Of a stretch of DNA of 64,000 nucleotides, positions 35,143 to 46,044 are shown in pieces (position 1 is the stretch's first letter; the number at the start of each line of letters is the position of its first letter). Position numbers and translations under genes: made by a program. The notes under the pieces were generated by a model. The model was not told the DNA's origin and did no database searches. It was given only the letters and a program-made list of their open reading frames with translations. The DNA is taken from positions 52,517,000-52,580,999 of the forward strand of contig CM074185.1 in NCBI GenBank assembly GCA_037179385.1, in the 5' to 3' direction. Origin of the DNA: Holothuria scabra. Lineage: Eukaryota; Echinodermata; Holothuroidea; Aspidochirotida; Holothuriidae.

Positions 35143-35859
35143 CATGGGCGTCTGGAAGGGGTGCAAGGGGGCACTTGTAAAACTTGTGAAAAAATTAATT
35201 AAAAATTGAAATAAAAAATTAAAAATAGATCATCAATTAAAATATCTTCACGCACAGCGTCAGTTTTTGCTCGTGAAATATGCGGACATTGGACCAGGTA
35301 TAGCAAAAGAGAAGATGGTATGCTGAATAGTGAAATCGTAATTTGGGGACCATCATTCGTGATATGAAATTTGTAATTGTAAAAACTTTGCCAAAACTGT
35401 ACTAGTTGTCAGGTATGCAGTGTGCATATGGCATTCGACTATTGATGAATGCGTTGGTCTTTGTTTGATCCCGTGGTGATCTCAAGTGGCGAGGCGCGGA
35501 TGTAACTGGGATATACAAGGTGAATATGGGGGAGGGGGGTATGATTCATAATTGGGTAACGGATATAAGCCTATATAGGCTGTTTGACAGTTGTAAGTTT
35601 TATCGTGCATAGGCGTGCGAGGTCGTTACCGAGAGGCAGATTTCCCTTCAACAATTTTTTACATTGAAAATTCTAAAAATCTAAAAATTACAGACATGAA
35701 ATTCCTGTTCCAGGGCTGGGTACATGCAGCTTATAACACTCGCTAAGTGTCGTTTCCGGCCATCTGGAGCTATGGTGGCGCTCCGCTTAGATAGTGCACA
35801 CAATTCAATCATCTATGAATGACCTTTCCTCCCTGGAAAAATTTCTGCGGACGCCCATT
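35143..35859. mobile_element. hAT-like transposon, family CATGGGCGTC, copy 3
   Basis: Duplicate of 30624-31342, again with AACATAAC on both sides (35135-35142, 35860-35867). Confidence 0.85.
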
Positions 35860-37112
35860 AACATAACATAACAAGTTAAAGGGCAAAGGAGGACAAAAAC
35901 CCCATAAGATGCCCTATAGAACAGACCTAAACCAACACCTCATCCAAACAAAAACTAAACAAACCCAATACAATCAGATCCTGCCACTGTCACAGTAATA
36001 CTTGTCAATGTTAATCTTGAAGCAATTGACTGAAGTGGATTTAACAACCCACTCAGGGAGACTGTTCCACTCATTGGCAACCCTATGAGAGAAGCTGAAC
36101 TTTCTGATGTCAAGTCTAGAGAAACATTTCACCAGCTTCTAGTTCCACGAACACGGGAATCAGCACAAACCTCTAAGTAGTTATAGTTAGACAGAGAATC
36201 ATAACCAGAAAGGAACTTGAAAACCTGCAGCATATCCCTCTTAACCCTTCTTAACTCGAGAGAGTGAGTCCTAGAAAATTGAGCCTATCGATATCGACAA
36301 GGGAGATTACGCACATTGTGAATAAGCCGTGTAGCCCTCCTATCTGAACCTGCTCTAAAAGAAACTTGTCCTTTTCATAAAAAGGGTTCCATACCTGCAC
36401 ATCATAATCAAGATGTGGCCTAAAGATTTAACACAATATCTTTACTGAAATTACTGAAATTCCTCTTGATGAAACCAAGCACCCTATTAGTCCTAGCAGC
36501 AGCTGCTGCACACTGCCTAGAAGGCTTCAGATCACTTGAAATGACAACACCCAAGTCTTTTTCAGAAGTCACATTACCTAGAATACTACCAGCCATGGTA
36601 TACTTATGACTCAAATTCTTGGATCCAAAGTGAAGAACTTTACATTTATCAGCATTAAAAGACATTTGCCAAGTCTGAGACCAAGTAACTAGCCTATCTA
36701 TCCCTTTGCAACAGACAAGCATCCTTCCCATCATTAACATTCCTATAGAGCTTAGTGTCATCAGCAAACTTACTAATACAAGATGAGAGACAGCAATCAA
36801 TATCATTTATAAAAACTTAAAAAGAATTTGGCCCAAAACAGAACCTTGTGGTACTCCACTTGCGATATCTTTCCAAGAGGAGAAATTACCATTTACAACA
36901 ACCATTGCCTTTGTCAAGGCTTTTCGACCAACAATTATCTTTCTTATTTTATTTACAACGTTACACCACATTACGATACCAGGCCCCGTACTGCGTGGCA
37001 TCACGTATGAGTGTCCGTCCTTAGACCTGCCCGGCCTCCAGGGGTGTAAAACTTCTTCCTTTTCTTCTTTTGGATCACGGTGACACATCCAAAGGACATT
37101 ACTACACCTCAC
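35860..37112 (-). pseudogene. CR1/Jockey-type non-LTR retroelement, RT copy B, broken
   Basis: Read on the minus strand, the piece starts within RT fingers/palm: VVNKIRKIIVGRKALTKAMV, then the motif-B region ASGVPQGSVLG. The catalytic box is intact but in another frame: FADD is encoded at 36757-36768. After it come thumb sequences SFNADKCKVLHFGSKN and DLGVVISSDLKPSRQC, then GFIKRNFSNFSKDIVLNL. Further frameshifts separate a C-terminal part at about 36000-36400 that ends in a WNSLPEWVV-like motif. The 3' tail is a (TGTTA)n-type microsatellite in which an hAT-like element is inserted. It is 5'-truncated and dead, with at least two frameshifts. Confidence 0.8.
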
Positions 37113-37119
37113 ATGCGTC

Positions 37120-38735
37120 AGGGGCCATATTCTCTCTAAAAAACTAGTAATGTATTGGATAGTGTCCTAATTGTGACTATCCATACCATCTATCAGAGTG
37201 GCAGGAAGATTATTCCAATCTTTCAGAGTATTGGGGAAAAACTATATTAATAACAATTGGACCGAGAATAGAGTTGGCAAAAGTAAGTTGCATCCCCCGA
37301 GTTTTCCGGATTGGGTGTCTAAGTCTATCCATTGGAATATTACCGTTTCCTAAAAAAAAAAGAATGAACCTATTCTGCTTGCGACGCTCCGCTAGCGTGG
37401 GGGTCTGGGTCCTTCAGGAAAGCTGTAACCGACCCTGGCTCACGAGAAAAATCGGAACTTATGAAGCGAGCCGATCTCGTCCTCTGGATGTTTTCTAGCT
37501 TATCACGTAAGTAGGACTGATGTGGATCCCACGCGCAACAAGCATACTCCAAAACAGGCCGAAGCAGACCCTTATAAGCAGCTAGCATTAATATGCACAA
37601 GAAAAAGAATGCGTCCTAGAACAGATCCTTGGGGAACACCAGAAACAACATCATCGAAAATGGGACCGAGTACCATTCACTACCACAACTTGCTTGCGAT
37701 CAGAAAGAAAGTCGGCAACCCGGCCACCGGAGAACCTGTTTGGAAACACCAAGGCTAAACAAGTTGGTTTTTAGTAGCTCATGAAGCACGGTGTCAAAGG
37801 CCTTTTCGACGTCAAGGATAAAGACATCGACTTGCTTTAGCGAATCCAAAGATGAAGCCCAGTCCTCGGCGACAGGTACTAGTTGGGTGTCACAACTATG
37901 CATCTTTCTAAAAGCATGTTGCTTTGTTGAAAGGGTATTGTTTGACTCAAAACAGTCCATTAAGTTGGAACTTATAACATGTTCTAACAATTTACAGCAA
38001 ATACGCGTGAGCGAAACAGGTCGATAGTTGCTAGAGAGAAATCTATCATTCTTTTTGTAAACAGGACAAACAGTCGCCCTTTTCAAGTCGACAGGTATCC
38101 TTCCATTAGAAAGGAATTGCTGATACAAGTGACTCAGCATAGGATCAAAATCTGAGTCAATTTCCCAAGGACCCAACTTGATGTTATCAGGTCCAAAAGC
38201 TTTATTTTTATTTAGGCCTTTTAGCAATTTTTCAACACCATGGGTATATATGGTAATATCAGCCATTCTATCGCAAGTTGTTCTGCAGAATGGGATGACA
38301 CTAAACAAAGTTTTGGTGAATACACTTGTGAACAAAGCGTTGAAAGCACAGGCCTTATCCAGATCAGTAGTCGCTAATTTGCCATTTGTCTTAAGAGGGG
38401 GAATACCATGATTGTCCTTCTTTTGGCCATTTATGTACCTCCAAAAGGGTTAAGTGTCATGTTTTATTTCACCAATCATACCATTGACATACATTGTATG
38501 AGATGTATGAACCTCTCCTTTGATTCCACAGCGTTGTGCAGCCCATTTCTCATGCATCTTGTTTTTTTTTTGAAAATAGCATGCAGCTGTCCCTTCTTCT
38601 AATCAACGTACGAATGCTATCAGTGACCCACTGGAGATCCGGTTCTTTGAGTGGGAACATTCTTCTTTACTGTTCTTTCGGAGAAGGACTTAATCAGCTG
38701 CCAGTTATCGTCTACCGTACGACTATTTTGACCCC
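37120..38735 (-). pseudogene. CR1/Jockey-type non-LTR retroelement, RT copy A, internally deleted
   Basis: From the 5' side: a pre-RT linker (FWRYINGQKKDNHGIPPLKT near 38430), then the long frame 38335-37700 with AFGPDNIKLGPWEID, SSNYRPVSLTRICCKLLEHV (RT motifs 1-2), KQHAFRKMHSCDTQL and the motif-A stretch VFILDVEKAFDTV. A motif-B stretch (VSGVPQGSVLGR) follows near 37650 in another frame. The sequence then jumps straight to the post-palm segment YKGLLRPVLEYACCAWDPHQ (frame 37600-37370), so the YADD/FADD box C is missing. The C-terminus (TLKDWNNLPATLIDG) lies near 37170-37220. It is a different family from copy B, as the C-terminal motifs differ. Confidence 0.8.
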
Positions 38736-38740
38736 CCCCC

Positions 38741-38785
38741 CCACTTACCCACCCCCCCCCCCTCCAGAGGGAGGGGGAGGGTAAG
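38741..38785. repeat. C-rich/G-rich foldback tract
   Basis: Long C runs (38732-38762) are followed by GAGGGAGGGGGAGGG, which can pair with them. The minus strand carries several G runs of ten or more and could form quadruplexes. It marks the 5' edge of RT copy A. Confidence 0.6.
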
Positions 38786-38922
38786 TTCGCCGGAAAGACT
38801 CGACAGAGCCCGGGCTAACCACACATCGGCTTTTGAAGCCTTCGAGCCCTATCAAAGATATTATAAACGTAGATACTAAACTCCTATCCATACGCTGTTA
38901 GTCGCGCTGAATCTTCATGGAA

Positions 38923-39196
38923 GCTCAAACGGAGGGGCGAAAGTGTTAATGTGACATGCGCACAGTTATATACAGCCTGGCAAAAAATCCAATGTGACGA
39001 GATGTCAGCTGGCCTTAATTTTTAAATCGCGCATTAAACATTTCTCCGTCTGGCCTATATCACGTACATTAAAATGCAAGAACGCTGACATCTCGTCACA
39101 ATTGACTTTTCTATTGCGCATCGACAGTTGTGCACGCTGATCACCGAATAGAATTCTGCGCATGTCAACTCAACATTTCCGCCCCTCCAGTTGAGC
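38923..39196. mobile_element. foldback (long-TIR) MITE, family GCTCAA-GGAGGGGCG
   Basis: GCTCAAACGGAGGGGCGAAA at the left pairs with TTTCCGCCCCTCCAGTTGAGC-type sequence at the right. Further in, ATGTGACATGCGCA pairs with TGCGCATGTCAACT, and TGACGAGATGTCAGC pairs with GCTGACATCTCGTCA. The element is close to a full palindrome. A partial relative lies at 39745-39920. Confidence 0.75.
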
Positions 39197-39744
39197 CTCT
39201 GTCAGGAGCCAGCGCAGCTAGAAGTGCAGGCACAGGAGTTTGGTATCAACGTTTATAGGTGGCGCACCACCATTAATTGTTGCCATTGACTTACACACTA
39301 AACATGCTTGGTTATTCTGCCTCTAATTCCTTGTCAAAGTTTTCAATGCCAGTGAGCGTACCATCAAAGCGAAGCTGACAAGTTGTTTATTAATGGCACA
39401 TAAGAATTCCCATAGCATGACCATTGACTTTTTGAGCTACAGGCGTATGAATAAAAAAGTAGTGATTCGCCCCCCCCCCCCCTTGTCACTACCCAGCATA
39501 TGAGATAGGTCCGCTGACATTCCAAAGCCTCTCAGTCAGCTCAGGTGTAACCAATTTCAACCATTTTCTCACAAAATAATCTCCAACTCAACCACTACCA
39601 AAAACATGCAACAAATCATTCACAGCTTTCTTTAAACACGTTGAAAAATTAACCCAAACAAAATTTTTAGGGACTGCGGCCAGACGGTTCACCTTTTGCC
39701 CAAAGTGCAATTTTAGGTAATGGTGGTGAGTCCCCTTATATCTT
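39197..39744. other. non-coding, no gene recognised
   Basis: Contains a C12 run near 39471-39482. No coding or repeat family is recognised. Confidence 0.5.
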
Positions 39745-39920
39745 CTTTTGTGGGCTCAATCGGAGGGGCGGAATTGTGCTCATTTGACGTGCGCACAGTT
39801 CTATTTGGTTAGTCTGCATGAAAAATTACGAATGCCTAACAGAAAATTCCATTAAGGTGACGAAATGTCAGCTTGCGTGCATTTTAAAAGGAATTTTGTA
39901 AGTGCATAATGCATTTCTCT
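39745..39920 (+). mobile_element. partial foldback MITE, same family as 38923
   Basis: GGGCTCAATCGGAGGGGCGG, GACGTGCGCACAGTTCTATT and GTGACGAAATGTCAGCT align with the left half of 38923-39196. The right half is missing or unrecognisable. Confidence 0.6.
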
Positions 39921-40244
39921 GTGTGCAGTCCGCAGTAATTGACGCGTTCTTCCGCGTGCTTGTAAAAAGAAGTTAATTTTGTGTTGTATTAAAAGCGTGT
40001 ATATAGATGTGCGATTGTGATAGATACCTTAGAAACTGACCAATCAGTAAGTCAATGAACTTCAAATCAGTCGTTGTGCGTTAAAGGTGAAATGTTCTTA
40101 AGTAGAAAACCTCGAGAAGCCTAAAACAATTTATTGAAGAACGGTGTTTGCAAGGATCGCAATGTTTTAGAATCGCACATATTTATAATAGAAGATAGAA
40201 AATACTAGAAGATATCAATTACCTGTTAGCTTTCAAAACCACCG

Positions 40245-41150
40245 ATTCTACCAAAGTCACGGAAGAACTTGTCAATGTTAATCTTAAAGCAGTATACTGA
40301 CGGGGAGTAACTACCCATTATGACAGACAATTCCACTTGTTGACAACTCTATGGGAGAAACTAAACTTCCTAATGCCAAGCCTTGCAAAAGGCCCTTTTC
40401 CAGATTTTTACAATGCTCACGAACCCGAGAATTACTTTGAACCCTTAAAAGAAGGGTTCATGGCCACAACAGGATTTGGTATGTTAGAGGGGTACTTATT
40501 GTAAGCATTTTGGTGAAATTTGCATTGAAATCCGATGTGCGGTTCTCAACGTATGAGAACATAAAGTTTTCACATTTTCAACAAAAAGTGAACTTGAAGC
40601 AAGCACATATGACATCATATCCCCCACATTAGTACACGGTGTTTTGTTTTTCTTTACACTTCTGAGTTGATTTTTCTCCTCAACAATCCCATATTATTAA
40701 AATGTGACTGCATATGCGCCATAAAAACTTTACAAACTTTGCATCCTCCACAGGGAGGTCCTAGTCTTATTAACCCGTTAACTTCAAGGTCAACACAACA
40801 GTCTGATAAAACAAAGGGAAGCAAAGCATTCCTTGTCAATGTGAGGAAGTGATATAAGCTCTGCTGCGCTCAAACTCACTTTGGAACACAAATCTAGTGA
40901 CTTATTTACTGATACCTCGAGAAATACATGTGTGATTTGAATGGAACTTTCACCACACTGTATATATTTGTTTCCTCCTTGAAACATGTAAATTAAATTT
41001 TTGTGTGAACTTCACCTTTAAGTAACCACAGACAAAAGGGAGTTCCTTTCAGAAAGAAAGTTGTAAACCTGGAGCATGCCCCCCTCCCTAATCCTTCTCA
41101 ATGTGGTAAGCTCAAGATGTTTAAGCCTAGCATGATAAGGTAAATTTCTC
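40245..41150 (-). pseudogene. RT copy B-family 3' fragment, interrupted by a MITE
   Basis: CTTGTCAATGTTAATCTTAA (40269) and following sequence match the 3' coding end of RT copy B near 36010-36200 at lower identity. Homology breaks at ACCCTTAA (40448) and resumes after 41021 (GTAACCACAGACAAAAGGGA). The intervening 40449-41017 is a TTAA MITE. Both halves are short and contain stops. Confidence 0.7.
40449..41017. mobile_element. TTAA MITE, family 2, copy C, nested in a retroelement
   Basis: TTAA at 40445-40448 and 41018-41021. Ends AAGAAGGGTTCATGG and GTGAACTTCACCT are imperfect inverted repeats. The retroelement sequence on either side is continuous once the MITE is removed, which confirms the boundaries. 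Confidence 0.85.
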
Positions 41151-41505
41151 ACCTTTTGTTCCATTTCAGATTTTATTTTGATAAGGCAACCCACACTTTT
41201 TTAATGGAAAGTTTCTATTTATTGCTGGTGTTTTGAAGGATTTGTCGAAAAACGAGATTTTTTTAACTTTTGACAAACAGTTGTACGTATTCTTTTTCAA
41301 AATAATTTGCAGTCGGCGCGGTGACGGTTCCCCTAGCCCTATGGTCTATGGCATTAGCCTTGGAATCATTACAATCATTACCTCGATGTGAGCAAAATAG
41401 AATCTTGCAACGTAACGGTCGCATGCTTCTTATCAATTTCTGTTATTCTCCCTTGTATCAACCTCATTCTATTTTAGCCTAGTATTCTCTGAGTTAGGAC
41501 TGCAC

Positions 41506-41689
41506 AAGTCCTTATGTGACAGTTTCAACATTGCCACATAATAACCAAGAATATTTTACTGTCAAATAATAACGCCGAAACGGCCATAATTCAAAAAGTC
41601 ATTATGTGACATAAAACGCTGTCATGTAATGACATCTTAGTTGTTACCTGTCTCATTATGTGATACTAGGTATTGACATGTAAGGACTT
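41506..41689. mobile_element. short TIR MITE, AAGTCCTTATGTGACA
   Basis: AAGTCCTTATGTGACAG at the left pairs with TGACATGTAAGGACTT at the right. Interior CACATAATAAC and GTTACCTGTCTCATTATGTG also pair. About 184 bp, no coding content. Confidence 0.65.
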
Positions 41690-42510
41690 CTTTCCTACCG
41701 CAGTTATTTACTGCAGGAAGTTACTGAAGTGATCTACTGCAGTAATCCATACACATCTTTGTCCGTTTTGGCGAATGTCAAAAAAACAAAAATGTCTTGT
41801 CAGCTCTTTGGAGGTGTATCTCAGCTCAACAAAATATTTTAAGCCTGCTTCTGTTATGGTTGAACAGGATGGGCGTGCCGGGTGGACTTTATCTTGGTCC
41901 TCCTCCCCCCCCCCCCCCCCCATTTTAGACATTTCTGTCCTTTTTGTTTTTCATGTCTCCCATCATTATTCGGAGGTGAGCCAACTTGTTTCTGAGCGAA
42001 CATACTTTTGTGTCAATGATCATGATACATAAGCGTTTACAAGTCGATCGATTCTACATTTTGCAGCACTAGAAATGGGTAATTATCACCAACCATTTGC
42101 CTTTTTGTGAACTTATAGAGTCTGGTGTAAGTAAGATTCGTAACCGACCATAGGTTGTCGAGGAGCTTTTCGTTGGGGGAGGGGATATACGGGTAAATTG
42201 TAGGAAATGACAATTCTAGTGCCTTTTTACTGCTGCATACCCATTATTGCTTGTAAGATGCTTCATATTTCAGGAACTTTTAAGGAGATATTCTACAGTG
42301 TACCAACATTATAAAATGCTGAATCCTAAAACTAATAAGAAATACATCCTTCTAATTGTTATGGAATGAAACCCAATAAAAATAATCACAAACAGACGAA
42401 TAAGTCATCCCTGTAACTCTGGTTTTTTCGTCATTTATTCGCAATGTACCATCCAATAGCGCTGTGATGAACAAAATTTGCTTTGAACTCTGCAATAAAG
42501 CCATGGGGAA
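41690..42510. other. non-coding, no gene recognised
   Basis: C-tract at about 41904-41920; otherwise ordinary AT-rich sequence. Confidence 0.5.
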
Positions 42511-43398
42511 CATGGGCGGCGGAAGGGGGTTCTGCCCCCAATATTTTTTATGAGATTTACGAGGGGCGTGGCCCCCAATAACTGAATGTCGCAAAATAAA
42601 TTTTTCAAAAGTAATTAAACAAATTTAAGCTGCTTTTAACACATTTCGGTTATTCTTTGGCTCAATTATTACTTTTAGCAGTGCAAAAGTTGCAAAGCTT
42701 CGGGGGCTTCGCCCCCTAGAAACCCCACATTAACGATAACCTGTAGGAGAGTTTACTTTCGCCCTTTAAACAGTTAAAACAAACCCTTTTGCAAGGTATC
42801 TTTTTTCAAATTATCTTTCTCCTATCAAATCAGGGCCTTATAAACATACTGAGCGAGGGGCATGTCCCCAGTCTCCTCATTAGCCCCAATGATACACATT
42901 TGCCCCAGTAATAATGTCCCTTTTTTATTACATAGTAATACCTGTACAAAGGTATTTTTTGGCTTCCATTAAGTCCCCTAAAAAGCCTAAAATGTCAGAG
43001 CTTCCGGGGCCCTGTTGAGGGCCCCTGGACCCCACGCATATTGCATGGGGATTTTAAATAGAACTCCCTATTGATAAAATACCCCAAACGCTTTGGATTT
43101 CTTAAAAATGCCCTGTCTCAAATTATCAATCACATGTTCAATTTTGAGTAGCTTCAACATTTTGGCATTGCCCTCTAAAATTACTGTTAAGTATTTTTCT
43201 CCTTAATCAAATGCCATACCGTAGTACTTCCCGATTCCATTCTAGTCCCTTATCTCACACTCCTGAATTAAATTCGTAGTTTAGAACGCCAATTGGTTTT
43301 TTGCGCTTCGCGCAAAACCGAACGCCTTACGGCGTCACCATTATGTCGGCTGCCGAAAACTTGAGCCCCCCTAATAAAAACATCTTCCGCACCTATGG
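42511..43398. mobile_element. putative TIR transposon, CATGGGCGGCGGAAG
   Basis: CATGGGCGGCGGAAGGGGG at the left resembles the reverse complement of the right end (CATAGGTGCGGAAG). Internal palindromic words CGGGGGCTTCGCCCCC and GGGGCGTGGCCCCC are common in such elements. No target duplication is clear, so the boundaries are tentative. Confidence 0.5.
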
Positions 43399-43849
43399 TT
43401 AACCACAGGAAAAGCTAAAGGCACACTGGCAATTGGAACGCTGCCAGGCTGAGGCAGTAAGGAGCACCGGCAATATGCCCGAACGGGACTCTTTCTCTCA
43501 AGGGGACTCGCGGGGACTTTTGTTCGACTTCAGATTTCCCTCAGGACAAAATCTCTGTCGGATTGAGGAGCCAAAGTCTGTAGGATTCCACAAGGTTTTA
43601 GCCAATTGGGGTCTGCAGCCCCTGGACCCTCCAGTCCAGTACGGCCATGACTGGTTAAACGCTTTTATGTGAGTTTAATGAAATCATCTCCAAGAAATGA
43701 TTGGTCAAAATTGTGAGCTTTAGATTACACGACGGAGATTTCATCTACAACGCAGTGACGTCACTCCGTCCCGTGCACCTGACATTTCACAACTTGACGT
43801 AGGGTTATTTCGCGTTGTGCATAGACCAGGGAGTTGACAGAGACTCCCT

Positions 43850-44043
43850 GCATAGATACATACCGGTTAAACGTCATTTCGTTGTAAATAGATCAGGTAT
43901 ACCTTGCCTACCTTACCAAACGGCCGCATTAACCTGTAAAGGAACCCATATTGATCGTCTCACGACTGAAAACCGTCTTATCCTTAAACTTGGCACCCTT
44001 CACCCCCATGGCCTTAATTGTAAGCTAGAATCTCTGCTTGAAT
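43850..44043 (+). pseudogene. possible C-terminal end of a retroelement GIY-YIG-like protein
   Basis: The frame ending at 44043 reads RLTTENRLILKLGTLHPHGL followed by a few residues and a stop. The pattern 'E-x-x-L-I-x-x-L-x-T-L-x-P-x-G-L-N' resembles the end of GIY-YIG endonuclease modules carried by retroelements. Only the tail is visible, upstream catalytic motifs are absent, and it is on the opposite strand from the neighbouring Penelope-like element. Assignment is tentative. Confidence 0.35.
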
Positions 44044-44230
44044 GATTTTAATCTTGTTGTTGACTGGTGCTTTTTCCTTGACTTTGACTCCTCGTTTGTG
44101 TGACTTCAGTTGACTTTCTGTTACCGTGTTTAAGGGTATGTAACCCGAACCGTCGTAATTTGTATTTTTCGTTCAACTCCATTTTTGGTTCAATTATATT
44201 GCACTGTGTATTACCATGTTTTTGCATCGA

Positions 44231-44232
<2 letters not shown>

Positions 44233-44323
<91 letters not shown>

Positions 44324-44345
44324 GTATGTATATATATATATGTAT

Positions 44346-44390
<45 letters not shown>
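44233..44390. repeat. TA microsatellite (~158 bp)
   Basis: Nearly pure (TA)n with interspersed TATG units in the right half. It lies just beyond the 3' end of the Penelope-like element. Confidence 0.98.
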
Positions 44391-44391
<1 letters not shown>

Positions 44392-44507
44392 CATGTATTT
44401 ATGCTGTAAAAGCAAACAAAACCCTACTTAAAGTTTCTCACAAATCAATGCGATCGTCAGGGGATCTCGGTTAACAATGAACACAAGCCTTCGCCGTTCT
44501 GGGTTTT

Positions 44508-46044
44508 TAACCATTGCCCGCTTGAGTAACTTTCTTGCGTGTGTGGTGATGGCGGCATTGTGATAGAATCTCCGATCTTTTGTTCAAGAGGTTGGGGGAA
44601 CGGTGATCGACTATAGCAAGTTTTTCAGCTTGACAAAGGTTACAAAAGCCAGATTGAGTTCTATGTGTGTTTGACTGTGCTAATATGTGCCAACGAATTG
44701 TAAAAGCCTGGCCGCTCCTCTTAAGGGACCAAACGTGTTTAGAGTGCTCGGTTTCTTTTCATGACGTTCTAAGTTAAAAGATTTCTTGTGGTTGTTGTAC
44801 CTTTCCTTGAATGGGCCGCCAGACATGCCTATGTATGAGTGTGTGGCATCGTTACTAGTGACTTCAGCCTTGTAGACTACGGCTGATGTGAGGCATTTCC
44901 CATCAAGGGGACAAGAAATTTTAACCCTGCAATTACAGCCGCGGTTTGGGGGTGTAGCAGTTTTCTTTGTAAGCACCTTAGAGTTGTGGTTGCTTATGAC
45001 GGCTTTCATGTTTTTCATGCAACTATAACTGACTTTCACAGTGTTTTTGTTAAATATTTTGTGCAGCTTATGCCCCGGGGGAAAGTGTTTGGCTATGAGT
45101 TTGAGGAAAGCCCTGCCAACGTTAGATTTGACTGTTTTACTGAACGGGGGGTTGAACCAAATGACCTTCCTGTGCCTTTGCTTCCTCTTTCGCCTTGGGG
45201 TTTGCGGGCTCTCAAAGGGGTACTTCAGTTTATGTTGAAAGCCACTGGAGTCTAGTGCCTTTTGGTAGGCAGGCGCTGCAGCGTCAAAAACTGCTTGATT
45301 GCAAGAGAGCTCAGCAATACGTTTGTTTACAGCCATTGGGATGTTTTTAAGTATGTTGGGTGGGTGGTTTGACTGGGTATTAATGAACAGGGGGGTGTCG
45401 TTGGGTTTCCTGTAGGGGGCACAGGTACCATCTCTCATATTAAGCGTGACATCGAGGAAATTTACGGTATGGAGGTTAGTTTCGATAGTGATTTTCAGGT
45501 CGAACTCGCTGAAAATTTTAATGAAATCCTTGCGGGCTCTGTCAGCGAGTCTTCCGGAGCGCGTTCTCAAGGATGCAAGTCCGTCGTCCCTGTAAAGTCC
45601 AACATCGGAGACACAGTCGTGCTTCCTAAGGCTGTTAAGGATGTAGAGACCGACCAGTTCACATACCTCAGCGCCATCGAAACTGCCCATTGTGACATCA
45701 AAGGAGTGGGGGTTGCTTCGTTTCGTCCAGGGTGTATTTTTACTAAACAGGACTGACTTTCTAGCATGCATGATGATAGAGAAGTCCAGTCTCGAGATAT
45801 GCACACGCTGCTTAGCCCATGTGAGAGCGGTAGTGAGTAGCTGCTGAGAAATGGAGGGGTAGAAGTCCACAGTATCAAAGGCCATAAAGGTACGGAACTG
45901 CTTATCCTTGAGGGAAGTAAACCAGTCAATGACCGCGGATGTGCTTCTCCACTGGTTAACTTTCGTGGCGGCCCGCAGGTTTTCATTTACACGTTCAAGG
46001 ATAATTTTACTGATGGGAATGAACTTGTTAGTAGCTGTAGGCAC
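44508..46044 (-). pseudogene. Penelope-like retroelement: RT C-terminal half plus GIY-YIG endonuclease, one frameshift
   Basis: The 454-residue frame (46044-44680) starts inside the RT. FDTVDFYPSIS is motif A. TMGSFDGAEVCELVGLYIL is motif B. GLYRDDGLA, with the DD pair, is motif C. The palm/thumb follows with FLDVTLNMRDGTCAPYRKPN, then SNHPPNILKNIP. A basic linker leads to CNCRVKISCPLDGKC and the endonuclease core AVVYKAEV...SYIGMSGGPFKERYNNH. After EKK the frame shifts: downstream sequence in another frame continues as HSKHVWSLKRSG, CNLCQAEKLAIVDHRSPNLL and a stop at 44508-44510. So only a small indel near 44745 breaks the C-terminus. Upstream RT motifs are missing (5' truncation near 46050). 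The C-terminal position of GIY-YIG is the canonical EN+ Penelope/Neptune layout, not the permuted Naiad type. Such elements retrotranspose by target-primed reverse transcription. Confidence 0.9.

Larger units (their letters stand above)
31472..35986 (+). repeat. 4.5-kb tandem duplication, unit 2
   Basis: Second copy of 26954-31471, 4515 bp long, with the same order of elements: GACTTTG word repeats 31680-31880, GC-rich repeats 32101-32550, non-coding 32840-34226, MITE family 1 at 34231-34510, MITE family 2 at 34575-35124, hAT-like element at 35143-35859, retroelement tail 35860-35986. It continues without a break into the body of RT copy B. C-tract length at 33522-33537 and scattered substitutions distinguish it from unit 1. 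Confidence 0.93.

Noticed and set aside
26954..35986. Paired ORFs at 27.1/31.7, 27.8/32.3, 28.9/33.4 and 30.4/34.9 kb that look conserved
   Set aside because: Identity comes from the recent 4.5-kb duplication, not from protein-level constraint. The peptides have no domain, and several cross MITEs or homopolymers.
44100..44474. ORFs of alternating Tyr-Ile on both strands
   Set aside because: Translation of the TA microsatellite; low-complexity artefact.
44986..45756. Plus-strand ORFs of 65-95 codons within 45.0-45.8 kb
   Set aside because: Shadow frames of the Penelope-like RT on the minus strand, which has clear RT and GIY-YIG motifs.
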